A stretch of DNA of 26,295 bases, from IMG/VR virus record IMGVR_UViG_3300037247_000633, positions 1 to 26,295 of that record; one strand, given 5' to 3'. The stretch comes from a virus. The position numbers were made by a program, and so were the translations under genes. The notes beneath the pieces are model-generated. The model saw only the letters and a list, made by a program, of their open reading frames with translations, ran no database searches and was not told where the DNA came from. Positions 16,801-23,976 of this stretch are shown here, one piece after another (positions within the stretch are counted from its first letter, which is position 1; each line of letters opens with the position of its first letter).

Positions 16801-17249
16801 CTTCGGGGGACACCACGACCAGCCTCCGGATCGGGAGCTTCAACCGCACCCGATTCCATGACGGGAATAACACGAGCTTCGGCCTCCTCTTACAGACAGA
16901 GGTCTTGGTGTTCGAATATAGACAGTGGAATGCGGCCAGGACCACGGCCGAGATCCTCGCGAATCAAAACGCCAACCTGGTGGGCAATGAGACCGGGCTG
17001 GTGTTGCTCTACGAGTTCTCTGATGGCACTGGGGGGGTGTTGACAGACGAGACGGCTACTGGCCTTGACGGGGCCCTGGCCTCTCCGGTTTGGGTGTGCC
17101 CTGACGTGGTGCTGAACGAGACTCTGGGCCTGGAGCTAGACTCGCGGTTCACGGGTGGAGGCCTGATAAGTCACCAGTTCCAGGATCGTCGAGTTACGAG
17201 ATCCGGCTGGGGGTATGCTTGGGGGGATTTCTGGGGAGGATCACCATAA
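13890..17249 (+). CDS. Central tail-tip / host-attachment protein with C-terminal LamG-like domain
   Basis: An 1119-residue protein with TTGAGGT upstream of ATG 13890. It opens with a hydrophobic helix (residues 3-20, FWLMLLLFVGSIIIGELL), then KPKP and PTAQEGRPIPVVWGTAKI (about 40-57) and GPNLLWYGNL, the N-terminal signature of J-like tail-tip proteins in many siphophages. Residues about 70-500 resemble the hub-barrel region of such proteins, with several beta domains to 850. Residues about 852-1067 form a LamG / concanavalin-like domain: DEKTIEVKMRT, YNFAFVFDKLNNRIRLYINGILV and RIGSFN, then TGLVLLYEFSDGTGG. Such domains often bind sugars, so surface attachment is likely. The protein ends in a Trp/Gly-rich tail (GWGYAWGDFWGG). 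Confidence 0.8.
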   Translation: MPFWLMLLLFVGSIIIGELLKPKPQFTNAKPSGLGDFTFPTAQEGRPIPVVWGTAKIPGPNLLWYGNLATVPIIEIIKYKKMFQSKTKKVIKGHRYFIDMHFGICHGPIDAIAIGIQDRIIISKTATVAAEGTTLAVSNPGFFGGEDRGGGVGGTVIVHAGNETDAVDAELAAKIAKPPVPGFRRVCTAFATGPTFEFDSGGEGIFAFFDNGTAAGFEIGNDEFVEPWFFEVTRIPTSLGSATPIIVNDFGRDDANPAEVIFELLVEHTWGAGIAEALIDKPSFLAAAVTLATEGFGVSLQWDQKKTIEDMLLEVVRQIDSVLFNDLVTGLFTLKLIRDDFDPNLLPTLDQSNVSEMRQFSRPTLDETTNEIKVVFTGENFKPQDAQAHELANFNVQGENFVSATFQYPGINDSLIAADVAFRELRTTSFPLARATLKANREAFDLRPGDAFKFTWAPLGILDLVMRVNGVKYGTLDQGFIEIDAIEDIFKLGNTIWGKPQATDWAEPVNPPVDAPFQDAFSAPFHLVRQEFADFGFLSEESNMLATVAGEPTPDVFGYAVLTRDPPDGFITTGETDALTPTGTLTAEYAATPATGHLDLSNTLEVTPDSRMSFLTEANITEVLQNNFNLAFMGDIDAQSGEILAFEEVEVSLSGTTILFNRVHRGLMDTTPKTHPIGTRIWFVFFGMGTSETTEYGDTQSIEAKYLIKTLAGTLEEAAASVNLHTFTSRTQRPYPPGNFLIEGEIFPVATDGLTEAANAELNLTWAHRDRIFSLFNVDQGDPTQIGPEALVDYQLRIRDEGDFLIRTEDFSPGSATTAFDYECLVEAADSGIGVDVINNIALAWSGTNVVNTVDDAAINSAGAGYDEKTIEVKMRTASNITTRQVIYEQGNELNGIIMYIDAGSLRAGVWSDGAVTVFSEFTNPVAILADTKYNFAFVFDKLNNRIRLYINGILVDERTGLFMDTLPAHASGDTTTSLRIGSFNRTRFHDGNNTSFGLLLQTEVLVFEYRQWNAARTTAEILANQNANLVGNETGLVLLYEFSDGTGGVLTDETATGLDGALASPVWVCPDVVLNETLGLELDSRFTGGGLISHQFQDRRVTRSGWGYAWGDFWGGSP

Positions 17250-17370
17250 TGGAAGGCTTACCGCCTCACGTCTGGTATGATCCTACTGATACGCCTGTCG
17301 CTGTTATCCACAGGTGCCGGAACCGTATCCGAAGATCGAGAAAAAGTATCACTTTGAAAGTGAGGATTAG
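17249..17370 (+). pseudogene. Possible micro-gene interrupted by a -1 frameshift
   Basis: ATG 17249 overlaps the previous stop (taATG) and has GGGGAGG about 10 bases upstream. Read straight, it begins as an ordinary small protein (MEGLPPHVWYDPTDTP) but then turns Arg-rich and runs into the next gene, as wrong-frame sequence does. Moving one base back after about residue 20 gives a Pro-rich, then charged end (PYPKIEKKYHFESED) and TAG at 17368-17370, 3 bases before the next ATG, a spacing usual in this genome. The result would be 40 residues. It may be a decayed gene, a sequencing error, or a programmed shift; no slippery heptamer is seen at the join. The function is unknown, and chance cannot be ruled out for so short a frame. 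Confidence 0.35.
17349..17363 (+). repeat. Short palindrome before the DUF2793 gene
   Basis: TCACTTT and AAAGTGA are separated by one G, an odd palindrome that includes part of the micro-gene end and lies just before the GAGGATTAGGAG ribosome site. It could fold as a 5-pair hairpin that affects initiation at 17374. Confidence 0.3.
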
Positions 17371-17373
17371 GAG

Positions 17374-18330
17374 ATGCCTGCACAATTTGGCCCAAATCTG
17401 GGCTTAGCCTTCGGGTTCAACCAAGGCGAGGGAGCCTGGAAGGGCGACATCGACGCGACCATGATCCTACTGGATGCGGTCGCTCAGCTTAGTGTGATCG
17501 ACAAGGACCTGGTGACGGCCCCGGCAGGTGTCGAGGGCGAGCGGTATATCATCGCTGGTGTCGGCGGTCTGTGGTCCCCCGGCACCATCGGCGACATTGC
17601 CCGGTTCCGGTCTGGGGCGTGGGAGTTCTTTACCCCGAGCACCGGGTGGATTGCGCACGTCCAGGACGAGACCCAGCTATACGAGTTTGTGGGCGGCGTG
17701 TGGGTGATTTTCAGCTCTGTGATCGACACGTTTCTGGGGCTGACTGATACCCCTGGGTCCTTTGCGGGGGCGGCCCTGCAGTTTGTCCGGGTCAATGCCG
17801 GGCAGACGGCCCTGGAATTCGCCACGCCCGCGGGTGCCGGGGACATCCTGGGCCCTGCTACCTCCACGATCAACGCCCTGGTGCGATGGGCGGATGCCCT
17901 TGGGGGGTTGACTGCTGACTCCGGCTGGCTCCTGGACGGGTCGGACATCCTGGACGCTGTGGACCATATCTTGCGCCGGGTTCAGATCGAGGACTATTCG
18001 GAGACCGTCAACACGATCAACCCGGTGGGCGCGGCCCAGAATGTGGACTTTGAGCTTGGCAACATCGCGGACATCACGCTGACCCAGAACACGACGCTGA
18101 CCCTGATCAACCCGCCAGCCTCTCCCTTCTCGGGGGTGATGCAGGTCATCCTGCGGCAGAATGGTGTGGGTGGCCGAACTACGGCCTTCGCCGACACGAT
18201 CACCTGGATCGGCACAGGCGGGGTGGCTCCGACCTTCCCTCTGGGCATAGGCGAGGTGGCGGTATTCTCGCTCCAGACTGTCGATGGTGGCACCAGTTAT
18301 CTCGGCTACTTCGCGGGGGCCAGTGTCTAA
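17374..18330 (+). CDS. DUF2793-containing tail fibre protein
   Basis: A 318-residue protein, ATG 17374 preceded by GAGGATTAGGAG. Residues about 8-112 match DUF2793: GDIDATMILLDAVAQLSV, then TAPAGVEGERYIIAGVGGLW and GAWEFFTPSTGWIAHVQDE, the 'PP-x-x-p-x-x-G-x-x-Y-i-V' and 'G-W-x-f-x-x-P-x-x-G-W' parts of the family. Residues 120-149 are the LTDTPGSF linker also found at 21718 and 25844. Then a fibre-like stretch (GDILGPATSTINALVRWADALG) and a C-terminal beta domain from about 222 (TLTQNTTLTLINPP, then GRTTAFADTITWIGTGG) like those ending other phage fibres. It probably forms an elongated trimeric appendage near the tail tip. The stop overlaps the next start (TAATG). Confidence 0.8.
   Translation: MPAQFGPNLGLAFGFNQGEGAWKGDIDATMILLDAVAQLSVIDKDLVTAPAGVEGERYIIAGVGGLWSPGTIGDIARFRSGAWEFFTPSTGWIAHVQDETQLYEFVGGVWVIFSSVIDTFLGLTDTPGSFAGAALQFVRVNAGQTALEFATPAGAGDILGPATSTINALVRWADALGGLTADSGWLLDGSDILDAVDHILRRVQIEDYSETVNTINPVGAAQNVDFELGNIADITLTQNTTLTLINPPASPFSGVMQVILRQNGVGGRTTAFADTITWIGTGGVAPTFPLGIGEVAVFSLQTVDGGTSYLGYFAGASV
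17731..17820 (+). repeat. LTDTP linker module, copy 1
   Basis: Thirty codons read FLGLTDTPGSF ... VRVNAGQTALEF. Related copies sit at 21718-21801 and 25844-25933 in other genes. The motif recurs in fibre proteins of many phages as a joint between domains. Confidence 0.75.
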
Positions 18331-21191
18331 TGCCTTTGGGGGCTTTCAAGGCTGTTGTCACGAGTAAGGCGGCCGGGTTGGGGGCCGCCGAGGTGCTCAA
18401 TGCGCAGTGCCTGACCCTGGACGGGACTGGGGATGCGGTGTCCTTTGGGGATAACCATGATCCCGGCACGTCAGACTTTACGTGGGAGGCTTGGGCACGG
18501 TCTACAGCGGCTGTCAACAAGGTTATAGCGAATAAGCGGCCCTCGGGGGGTGCTGGGACTCAGAATGGCGTGACCTGGGTGATCCTGGGGGCAGGGGGGT
18601 CTGATCCGTTTCTTGATGATGGGGGTGGAAACTTTGTCCGGATTACGGCTGGGTCAGGGTTCAACAATGGGCTCTGGCATCACCATGTGTTCACCTGGGA
18701 TTCAAGTACCGGCACCTTACGCAGTTATGCTGACGGGGGCCTGATAGGGACCGCTGTCAATGCCTCGATGATCGGGGCGAACTTCAACAACGCCACTCTG
18801 TTCAGGGTGGGGTCTGATCCTGTGCCTGGGAACTTTTTTAATGGTGAGATTGATGAGGTCAGGATCTGGAACCGCATTCGCACCTTGCAGGAGATCCGGG
18901 ATAACAGGTTCCGGCAGGTTGCCCCAGGTACGACTAACCTGGTCGGGTATTACCGATTTGAGGGCAATGTCCTTGATCTGACTGCGACTGGTGCTGATGG
19001 TACGTTGATCGGGGATGCCGCGGCGACCGCTGTCAACCCCCCGTTCCGGCACAATGATGCCTACTCTGTGATGCTCCAGGAACTAGCCCGCGAAGACGCG
19101 AGCCCTGACAGGATGACGCACTGGGTACTTGATGAGGCCACCGGGACGGCGGCCTTTAGCGAAGGTCTGGGCTCAGGAGACGAGTTTCCTGGGCTCTATG
19201 CCAATGGCCCGACGCTCGGCGATCTTGCCTTGCTGGGGCTTAGAGGGTTCAAGGGGGCCCTGTTCGATAGGGACTCGGGCAATCAGATTGTGAATGGAGT
19301 GGGGTTGACCCCCTTGGGCACGGCGACGAACGCGACGTGGTCGGTCGCGGTGTGGTTCAGGATGTCAGCGACCGCTATTGGTACGGCGATGGCGCTGTAT
19401 GACCAGCGGCAATCGGCGGGGTCGAATTCGAATGTCGGTACTGCAATAGATGCTACTGGCAAACTTCTCATGGCGACGGGTAGTGATGTCCCGTCAGGAT
19501 TGACGGGGACCGAGACGCTTGTGGAGGAGAGAATCTATTGCGCGATCTTCACGCACGATGCCCCGAGTCAGCGCCGCAGGATATATATCAACGGGAGTCT
19601 GGATGCCTCTGATGCTGGGGCCCGCAACTATGCCGGGGGCGCGAATGGAATGTTCTCTATTGGCAGGCGGCCGGGGACGTTGAACGATAATTTTATGAAG
19701 GGGAACATCATGGACGTGGCCGTGTTCCGGGAGTTGGAGTTGACCGCTGACCAGGCAGAGATGATCTTCCTGGTAGGTAGCGCAGGTCGGTTCAAGGATG
19801 TGGTGCTCGACGATGTCCCTACCTCTTACTGGCGGCTTGATGATCCTTCCGGCACTGTGGCGGTAGACCAGCAGGGGGCCAATGCAGGCACCTATGTTAG
19901 TGCTCCCATATTGGGAGCGGCCTCTCTGATCCCTGGCGGCGGGGGTATAGGCGATGAGCGTGAGCTGGGTAAGGCTGTCACTTTTGATGGCTCGGTCGAG
20001 CATGTCACAGCTAATGGAGTGGCGTCCGTATTCGATGGGGTCAGCACAGTGTCGATTTCATTCTGGCTCTCAACGGTCAGCAGTGTTCAGGGGATTGTTC
20101 CTGTTGCGCCTGGGGATTCGCTTGGCGGGAGTGGGTTGTTTACGATTCAGCTCAATCAACGGCACACCCCGGCTCCGGTATTGGATACAAACGCGATTGA
20201 GATCACCCGCCGTAGCACAGGGGGAACTCTTGAATTTGCCGATTTCAACACAGGGGGAGCCCACCGAGACGGGAACTCTCACCACTACGCAGTGACCTAT
20301 GACGGCTCTGACATGCGTCTCTATTTTGATGGTCTCGAAGTAGCCAGCTTCGCGACTACCCTGAACATCGGGGCCATGGATAGGTTTGCAATCGCCGGGC
20401 TGCTGAGGGCGTCCTTTATTCTGGGGGTCCCCGGTACGTTCGATGAGGTGGCGGTGTACCCCGTGGCGTTGTCGGCGGACAGGGTGCGCGCTCAGTTCTT
20501 GGCCGGGGTGGCCACGACTCAGTATGGGGCGACCGTGGGCGCTGACGGCCCGGTGGCTCACTTCAAACTGGATGAGGGTACGGGGGTTACCGCCTTTGAT
20601 GAGACGGGGGTCTTCGACGCTACTTATACGAGCGGGCCGACACTGGATCAGGCATCGCTTATCAATGCGCTTGTGGACCTTACTGGTAAGTCTGTCAGCT
20701 TTGATGGGATCAATGATGGAGTGGTCCTGCCCGCAGTGCCTATCGGGACAGGAGACTTCAGCAACTTTGGCGTCGAAGCCTGGCTTAAACCGAACGCGAT
20801 CACCCTGGCGAATATCTACAATCATCGAAGCGCTGGCAATAACTCAAATCTTAGTCTCACCCTTCGAGTCGGGGGTCTGGTTAGATTTGATAAAGACCCG
20901 ACCTCTGGTGGAAGTTTCCTTGAAACTGCGACGGCCTTGGCGGTGGGGGAGGTCAGTCATCTGGCCTATGTCGAGGAGGGGGTGAATCAGAATATGTATT
21001 TGGATGGGGCATTAGACAACTCGGCGGCGAGTGCGGAGACTTTCAGCGGGGCGGCAATGACGACCGCAGCTATCGGGCGGAACGCTCAGAGTGCAGCATC
21101 ACCCTATTCGGGGCTGATTGACGAACTGGCAATATACGCCCACAGCCTGAGGCAGCCCAGGGTTGAGGCCCATTTTAGAGTGGGCAGGTAG
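18330..21191 (+). CDS. Tail appendage protein with four LamG-like domains
   Basis: A 953-residue protein, its ATG overlapping the previous stop. Four concanavalin-like / LamG modules fill it, at about residues 22-240, 255-488, 495-732 and 738-953. Copy 1 has NAQCLTLDGTGDAVSFGD and FTWEAWARS, with GEIDEVRIWNRIRTLQEI. Copies 2-4 open with the same plan, 'H/YW-x-LDE-x-x-GT-x-A', a GPTLG-type turn and a 'FDG-x-x-x-V' strand (for example AHFKLDEGTG and SVSFDGINDGVVLP). Each has a 'y-x-NG/DG' loop and a closing 'ID/FDEVAVY-x-x-x-L' strand. LamG-like domains commonly bind glycans, so cell-surface recognition is likely; no cleavage residues typical of depolymerases were seen. The gene is the last before a 90-base gap with palindromic element 2. 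Confidence 0.82.
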   Translation: MPLGAFKAVVTSKAAGLGAAEVLNAQCLTLDGTGDAVSFGDNHDPGTSDFTWEAWARSTAAVNKVIANKRPSGGAGTQNGVTWVILGAGGSDPFLDDGGGNFVRITAGSGFNNGLWHHHVFTWDSSTGTLRSYADGGLIGTAVNASMIGANFNNATLFRVGSDPVPGNFFNGEIDEVRIWNRIRTLQEIRDNRFRQVAPGTTNLVGYYRFEGNVLDLTATGADGTLIGDAAATAVNPPFRHNDAYSVMLQELAREDASPDRMTHWVLDEATGTAAFSEGLGSGDEFPGLYANGPTLGDLALLGLRGFKGALFDRDSGNQIVNGVGLTPLGTATNATWSVAVWFRMSATAIGTAMALYDQRQSAGSNSNVGTAIDATGKLLMATGSDVPSGLTGTETLVEERIYCAIFTHDAPSQRRRIYINGSLDASDAGARNYAGGANGMFSIGRRPGTLNDNFMKGNIMDVAVFRELELTADQAEMIFLVGSAGRFKDVVLDDVPTSYWRLDDPSGTVAVDQQGANAGTYVSAPILGAASLIPGGGGIGDERELGKAVTFDGSVEHVTANGVASVFDGVSTVSISFWLSTVSSVQGIVPVAPGDSLGGSGLFTIQLNQRHTPAPVLDTNAIEITRRSTGGTLEFADFNTGGAHRDGNSHHYAVTYDGSDMRLYFDGLEVASFATTLNIGAMDRFAIAGLLRASFILGVPGTFDEVAVYPVALSADRVRAQFLAGVATTQYGATVGADGPVAHFKLDEGTGVTAFDETGVFDATYTSGPTLDQASLINALVDLTGKSVSFDGINDGVVLPAVPIGTGDFSNFGVEAWLKPNAITLANIYNHRSAGNNSNLSLTLRVGGLVRFDKDPTSGGSFLETATALAVGEVSHLAYVEEGVNQNMYLDGALDNSAASAETFSGAAMTTAAIGRNAQSAASPYSGLIDELAIYAHSLRQPRVEAHFRVGR

Positions 21192-21199
21192 AGAATTAC

Positions 21200-21239
21200 G
21201 TCCACACGTGTGGATGCGCAGGCTAGTACGTTGTAGTCT
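21200..21239 (+). promoter_or_regulatory. Palindromic intergenic element, copy 2 (putative promoter/operator)
   Basis: TCCACACGTGTGGA (21201-21214) is a perfect 14-base palindrome, identical over 15 bases with element 1 at 2488 including the leading G. Downstream GGCTA (21221-21225), GTT and TAGT (21234-21237) match element 1 at the same offsets. TGGATG (21211-21216) and TAGTCT (21234-21239) are 17 bases apart. The 90-base gap 21192-21281 holds no gene. The element likely starts a transcript for the appendage genes from 21282 on, or is a control site. GGAGGAG precedes the next ATG. Confidence 0.5.
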
Positions 21240-21281
21240 GCAAAGGTTAAGCTAACAATAATTTGAGCTGGAGGAGCCACC

Positions 21282-21650
21282 ATGGGGCAAGTACAACTTG
21301 ATACTCAGCCGTCTAGCCCGGCTGTCGTCGTATATGACCCGGGCGATAACCTGGGGAAGGGTGTGGTCCAGGGGGCTGGCGGGGCAAACGAGTCGCGCGT
21401 CATGCGGCGACCGACCTTAATCGAGGTCGAGAATCTGTTGACAGGCACCACGATTGACGTGCAGGTCAAGACCCTGAACGATCTTGCGTTCAAGTCATTC
21501 GCCATCCTGGATGGGGCCGTGGACACCGAGTTCCTGGTGGAATTCCTGCAGCCCTATAACTTCGTGAAGCTGGTGAGGACAGGAGCCCAGAACGCAGTGG
21601 CCTCTGCACAGTTCGGTAACGTCGCGCATGGCGCGGGTGGCGGGGGCTAA
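21282..21650 (+). CDS. Small beta-rich protein of the appendage region
   Basis: A 122-residue protein with GGAGGAG 7 bases before ATG 21282, first gene after palindromic element 2. The centre is strand-rich: TLIEVENLLTGTTIDVQVKTLND, then FKSFAILDGAVDTEFLVEFLQPYNFVKLVRTG. This 'd-x-x-L-t-x-t-l-x-v-x-v-k' and 'p-y-n-f-v-k-l' layout resembles small phage beta-sandwich proteins of the tail or neck whose roles are not known. It ends in a Gly-rich tail (AHGAGGGG). The next gene begins one base after its stop. Likely an abundant virion or accessory protein, given the control element before it. Confidence 0.7.
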   Translation: MGQVQLDTQPSSPAVVVYDPGDNLGKGVVQGAGGANESRVMRRPTLIEVENLLTGTTIDVQVKTLNDLAFKSFAILDGAVDTEFLVEFLQPYNFVKLVRTGAQNAVASAQFGNVAHGAGGGG

Positions 21651-21651
21651 T

Positions 21652-22830
21652 ATGGCAACCCGAATCCAGCAGTTCCCTCATTCTCTGCCGGGGGCCCCTG
21701 GTCCGCACACGACCAGCTATCTTCAACTGACTGATACGCCCGGATCTTTCGTGGCGGAAGCCATCCCGGCAGTGAATGCCGGGGGGACCGCGATGGCGTT
21801 CTCGCCTGATTTCAGGATCGCCGGGCCCGAGCTGAGGGCGGTCAATGCGGCTGGTCCCGCTATCCTGAATGTGCTTTCAAGCGCGACTGTTCCCAGCCTT
21901 TGCCCTACCAGGGGGGATCTGACCAAGGGCATCGGTAGTGGCAGCGGTAACAGCCTGGCGTTGATTTCAGGCGGTACGCAATGCCTGCGGTTGGCGGGCG
22001 TGGGTAGTGGTGTCAACAGCTACACATTCTCAAGCGCGGTGACAGGACTGCCTGGGCGCATGATCGCGCAAGGCCCAGACACCGACATTGACACGTACCT
22101 CGCCAGCAAGGGCGCAGGCGTGATCGGGTTTCACCCTGGGAATGGGACGCGGGAACTTTTCATTGACACTGATGGCTTAAAGGCCGAGATAGCCACAGGA
22201 CCGGCGATGCTTAACATCTCGCCAGTTACTACAGCGGTGTTCAGGCCGAACCGAGTCAATAACACCGGATTAGGCACCAATTCCACCGGGTCATTCGCGG
22301 CCATGATTCACAATGGCGCGGAGGTCTTCCGTTTCAACTCGGCGGGCCATCTGTCGCTGGCGAATATCAACACGGTGTCGGGGGCATCGCTTTTGAATGA
22401 GATTCCCTCGACTATCAACCCGACGGTATTGGTAAACGGGGCGGACATAGATACCGGCTTGGGCGGTGTGCTGAATACGAGCCTGAATGCAATCGTCAAC
22501 GGCTCATCGAAGATGCAGTGGGGGACTTCCCTTACGATCTTCGCGCAGACGATGGCGGCGGCAACTAGCGGAGGACCGTCAATACGGAATAACGGGGCAA
22601 CCCTAATTGGTCCGGTGTTCAATCCGCATAGTTCACTAACCTCAAGTGGTATAGGTGGTGATGGCAGCGGTGGCGTCAGCATGGTTTCAGGTGGCAACGC
22701 ACGCATCGTGGTCGATTCCACCGGCATCGGCTTCTTTGCTACTACTCCAGCGGCACGACCCATAGGGGTAGCAGTCACAGCGGCCGGAATTCATGCAGCC
22801 TTGGTGACATTAGGGCTGATTACAGCGTAA
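21652..22830 (+). CDS. Repeat-built tail fibre protein
   Basis: A 392-residue protein. ATG 21652 is preferred over the upstream in-frame ATG 21628 because it follows the previous stop closely and has GGCGGGGG just upstream. Residues 23-50 are the LTDTP linker (LQLTDTPGSFVAEAIPAVN). Then a run of degenerate beta repeats, each with 'GP-x-x-LN', 'P-x-x-x-P-x-R-x-x-x-x-TG(I/L)G' and 'ALI-x-GG-x-x-x-LR' features. Examples are LTKGIGSGSGNSLALISGG and FRPNRVNNTGLGTNSTGS. The last residues, FFATTPAARPIGVAV through LVTLGLI, match a C-terminal module common in phage fibre and tail proteins ('FFGttPvarP ... aLvalGLI'), probably a trimerisation end. The role is a side or tip fibre. Confidence 0.78.
   Translation: MATRIQQFPHSLPGAPGPHTTSYLQLTDTPGSFVAEAIPAVNAGGTAMAFSPDFRIAGPELRAVNAAGPAILNVLSSATVPSLCPTRGDLTKGIGSGSGNSLALISGGTQCLRLAGVGSGVNSYTFSSAVTGLPGRMIAQGPDTDIDTYLASKGAGVIGFHPGNGTRELFIDTDGLKAEIATGPAMLNISPVTTAVFRPNRVNNTGLGTNSTGSFAAMIHNGAEVFRFNSAGHLSLANINTVSGASLLNEIPSTINPTVLVNGADIDTGLGGVLNTSLNAIVNGSSKMQWGTSLTIFAQTMAAATSGGPSIRNNGATLIGPVFNPHSSLTSSGIGGDGSGGVSMVSGGNARIVVDSTGIGFFATTPAARPIGVAVTAAGIHAALVTLGLITA
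21718..21801 (+). repeat. LTDTP linker module, copy 2
   Basis: Twenty-eight codons read YLQLTDTPGSF ... VNAGGTAMAF. It lacks two residues in the VRVN part compared with copies at 17731 and 25844. Confidence 0.7.
21853..22738 (+). repeat. Degenerate beta repeats in the fibre protein
   Basis: Units begin near 21853, 22199, 22414 and 22573, separated by unequal spacers. Shared points are GPAILN / GPAMLN / GPSIRN, a TGxG or SGIG turn and a SGGxxxLR-type strand. Copies are diverged in DNA, so only the protein pattern shows them. Confidence 0.6.
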
Positions 22831-22858
22831 TTTTTCAATCAACTGAGAGGAGATAGCG

Positions 22859-23065
22859 ATGGGTATACGAGAGACTCTGAAGGATGTGGTAGGTATGCAG
22901 GTGATTCGCACTACCAATATGACCCGCGGCGCGGGGACGGACGAGGACCCTGTGAGGGCCATCGTTCAGTATTGGACCGTCGACGGAGAGCTTCTCGACG
23001 AGTGCGATCCGCATTTTTATGAGAAGGCCAGGCAGAAGGGCAAGACCGGCAAGAAAACTCCCTAG
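22859..23065 (+). CDS. Small conserved-type phage protein (function unknown)
   Basis: A 68-residue protein with GAGAGGAG 7 bases before ATG 22859. The middle reads IRTTNMTRGAGTDEDPVRAIVQYW, then TVDGELLDECDP, a pattern I recognise as recurring in small proteins near phage fibre genes ('RG-x-GT-x-x-x-PVR-x-x-x-Q-Y-W-x-x-x-G-x-L-x-E-x-D'), without an assigned function. The C-terminus is basic (KARQKGKTGKK). It opens a group of four short genes between fibre genes. A role in fibre assembly is possible by position only. Confidence 0.7.
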   Translation: MGIRETLKDVVGMQVIRTTNMTRGAGTDEDPVRAIVQYWTVDGELLDECDPHFYEKARQKGKTGKKTP

Positions 23066-23077
23066 AGGGGACGGAAG

Positions 23078-23479
23078 ATGGCAAAGACTCCAGAGGTAGG
23101 GTGCCGAGCTGCGGCGCTGGACATCTGCTTCGAGCAGGGGGCGGTGTTCGATGTGACGCTGACCTGGCGCGAGAAGGCTCCGCCACAGACGCCCATCGAC
23201 CTGACGGGGTTCAGTGCCCGTATGAAGGTGGTCTTCGACCAGGGCGAGACGACCGAGGTCCTGGTGCTTACGCTGACGACTGGTAATGGCCGGATCATTC
23301 TCGGGGGTGCGGCCGGGACGATCAGGCTGCTGGTGGACGCCTCGGATACCGCGGCCTTGAACCCGGACGAGTTCGAGAACACCTGCTATGACCTGGAGCT
23401 GGTGCCGGGTGTACTTACTGAGGAAGTGAGGCGTCTGGTGGAGGGGAACGCAAGACTGAAGACAGAGAAGACCACCTGA
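23078..23479 (+). CDS. BppU N-terminal-like beta protein
   Basis: A 133-residue protein with GAGGGGACGGAAG before ATG 23078. It matches a widespread small beta-sandwich plan: QGAVFDVTLTWR (20-31), PIDLTGFSARMKV (39-51), an IRLLVDASDTAAL strand-turn, YDLELVPG (104-111) and RRLVEGNARL (118-127). This layout is like the immunoglobulin-like N-terminal domain of baseplate upper proteins (BppU_N) and stand-alone homologues encoded next to fibre genes. It probably tethers a fibre or is part of the baseplate periphery. The stop overlaps the next ATG (TGATG), so the next protein is likely its partner. Confidence 0.75.
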   Translation: MAKTPEVGCRAAALDICFEQGAVFDVTLTWREKAPPQTPIDLTGFSARMKVVFDQGETTEVLVLTLTTGNGRIILGGAAGTIRLLVDASDTAALNPDEFENTCYDLELVPGVLTEEVRRLVEGNARLKTEKTT

Positions 23480-23976
23480 TGGCGAACGTGACCGAGATCC
23501 TATTGCAGGACAGCGCTACCGAGGTAGTGGTCCTCGATCCGTTGACGGAGATCTTAGTCGATGATCCGCAGACGATAGTCGAGGTCCCATCAGCGGAAGT
23601 GGAGATCATCGAAGTCGGGATACAGGGACCCCCGGGAGTGTCTGGCGGGGCTGTGGAGATCGACTTCGGGGCCTTGGCAGCGTCGACCACAGCGACTATT
23701 GACGATGTGGATGTGCTTGAGAGATGCGTGGAGTGGCTGGTATGTGTACATGCCACGTCGATACCGAAGAGTCAGGTCTGGATTGTGAACGCTGTCAATG
23801 ACGGGTCCGCGGCCAGCCATTCGGTGTTCGGGAAGGTGCGGCAACCGGCAGCCGGTGGGCCGCTGAATATAACCACGGTCGTGGATGTGTCGGGGGGTCG
23901 GATGAGGTTGAGGCTAACGAATAACGAATTGTTCAGCGTCGACATCTCGGTGCTGAGGATGAACGTGTCGCCATGA
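23479..23976 (+). CDS. Short appendage protein with collagen-like triplets
   Basis: A 165-residue protein whose ATG overlaps the preceding TGA. Residues 1-45 are acidic strands (EVVVLDPLTEILVDDP). Three Gly-X-Y triplets follow (GIQGPPGVSG, 47-56), enough for a short trimeric collagen-like link. Residues about 62-163 form a beta domain: TTATIDDVDVLERCVEWLVCV, QVWIVNAVNDGSA, VVDVSGGRMRLRL. The same domain ends the protein at 24193. Small size and trimeric link suggest a fibre tip or peripheral spike subunit, possibly joined to the BppU-like product upstream. Confidence 0.7.
   Translation: MANVTEILLQDSATEVVVLDPLTEILVDDPQTIVEVPSAEVEIIEVGIQGPPGVSGGAVEIDFGALAASTTATIDDVDVLERCVEWLVCVHATSIPKSQVWIVNAVNDGSAASHSVFGKVRQPAAGGPLNITTVVDVSGGRMRLRLTNNELFSVDISVLRMNVSP

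Noticed and set aside
17219-17407. 62-codon frame across the tip gene end
   Set aside because: Its first part is inside the tip gene and its Arg-rich end runs into the DUF2793 gene; only the part from 17249 was kept as a possible frameshifted micro-gene.
21628-21651. Earlier in-frame ATG for the repeat-built fibre
   Set aside because: It overlaps the end of the previous gene by 23 bases and lacks a better ribosome site; ATG 21652 fits the tight junctions seen elsewhere.
22815-22835. GCTG-ATTA-CAGC hairpin followed by a T run at the fibre gene end
   Set aside because: Four pairs are too few for a credible intrinsic terminator, though the T run is suggestive.
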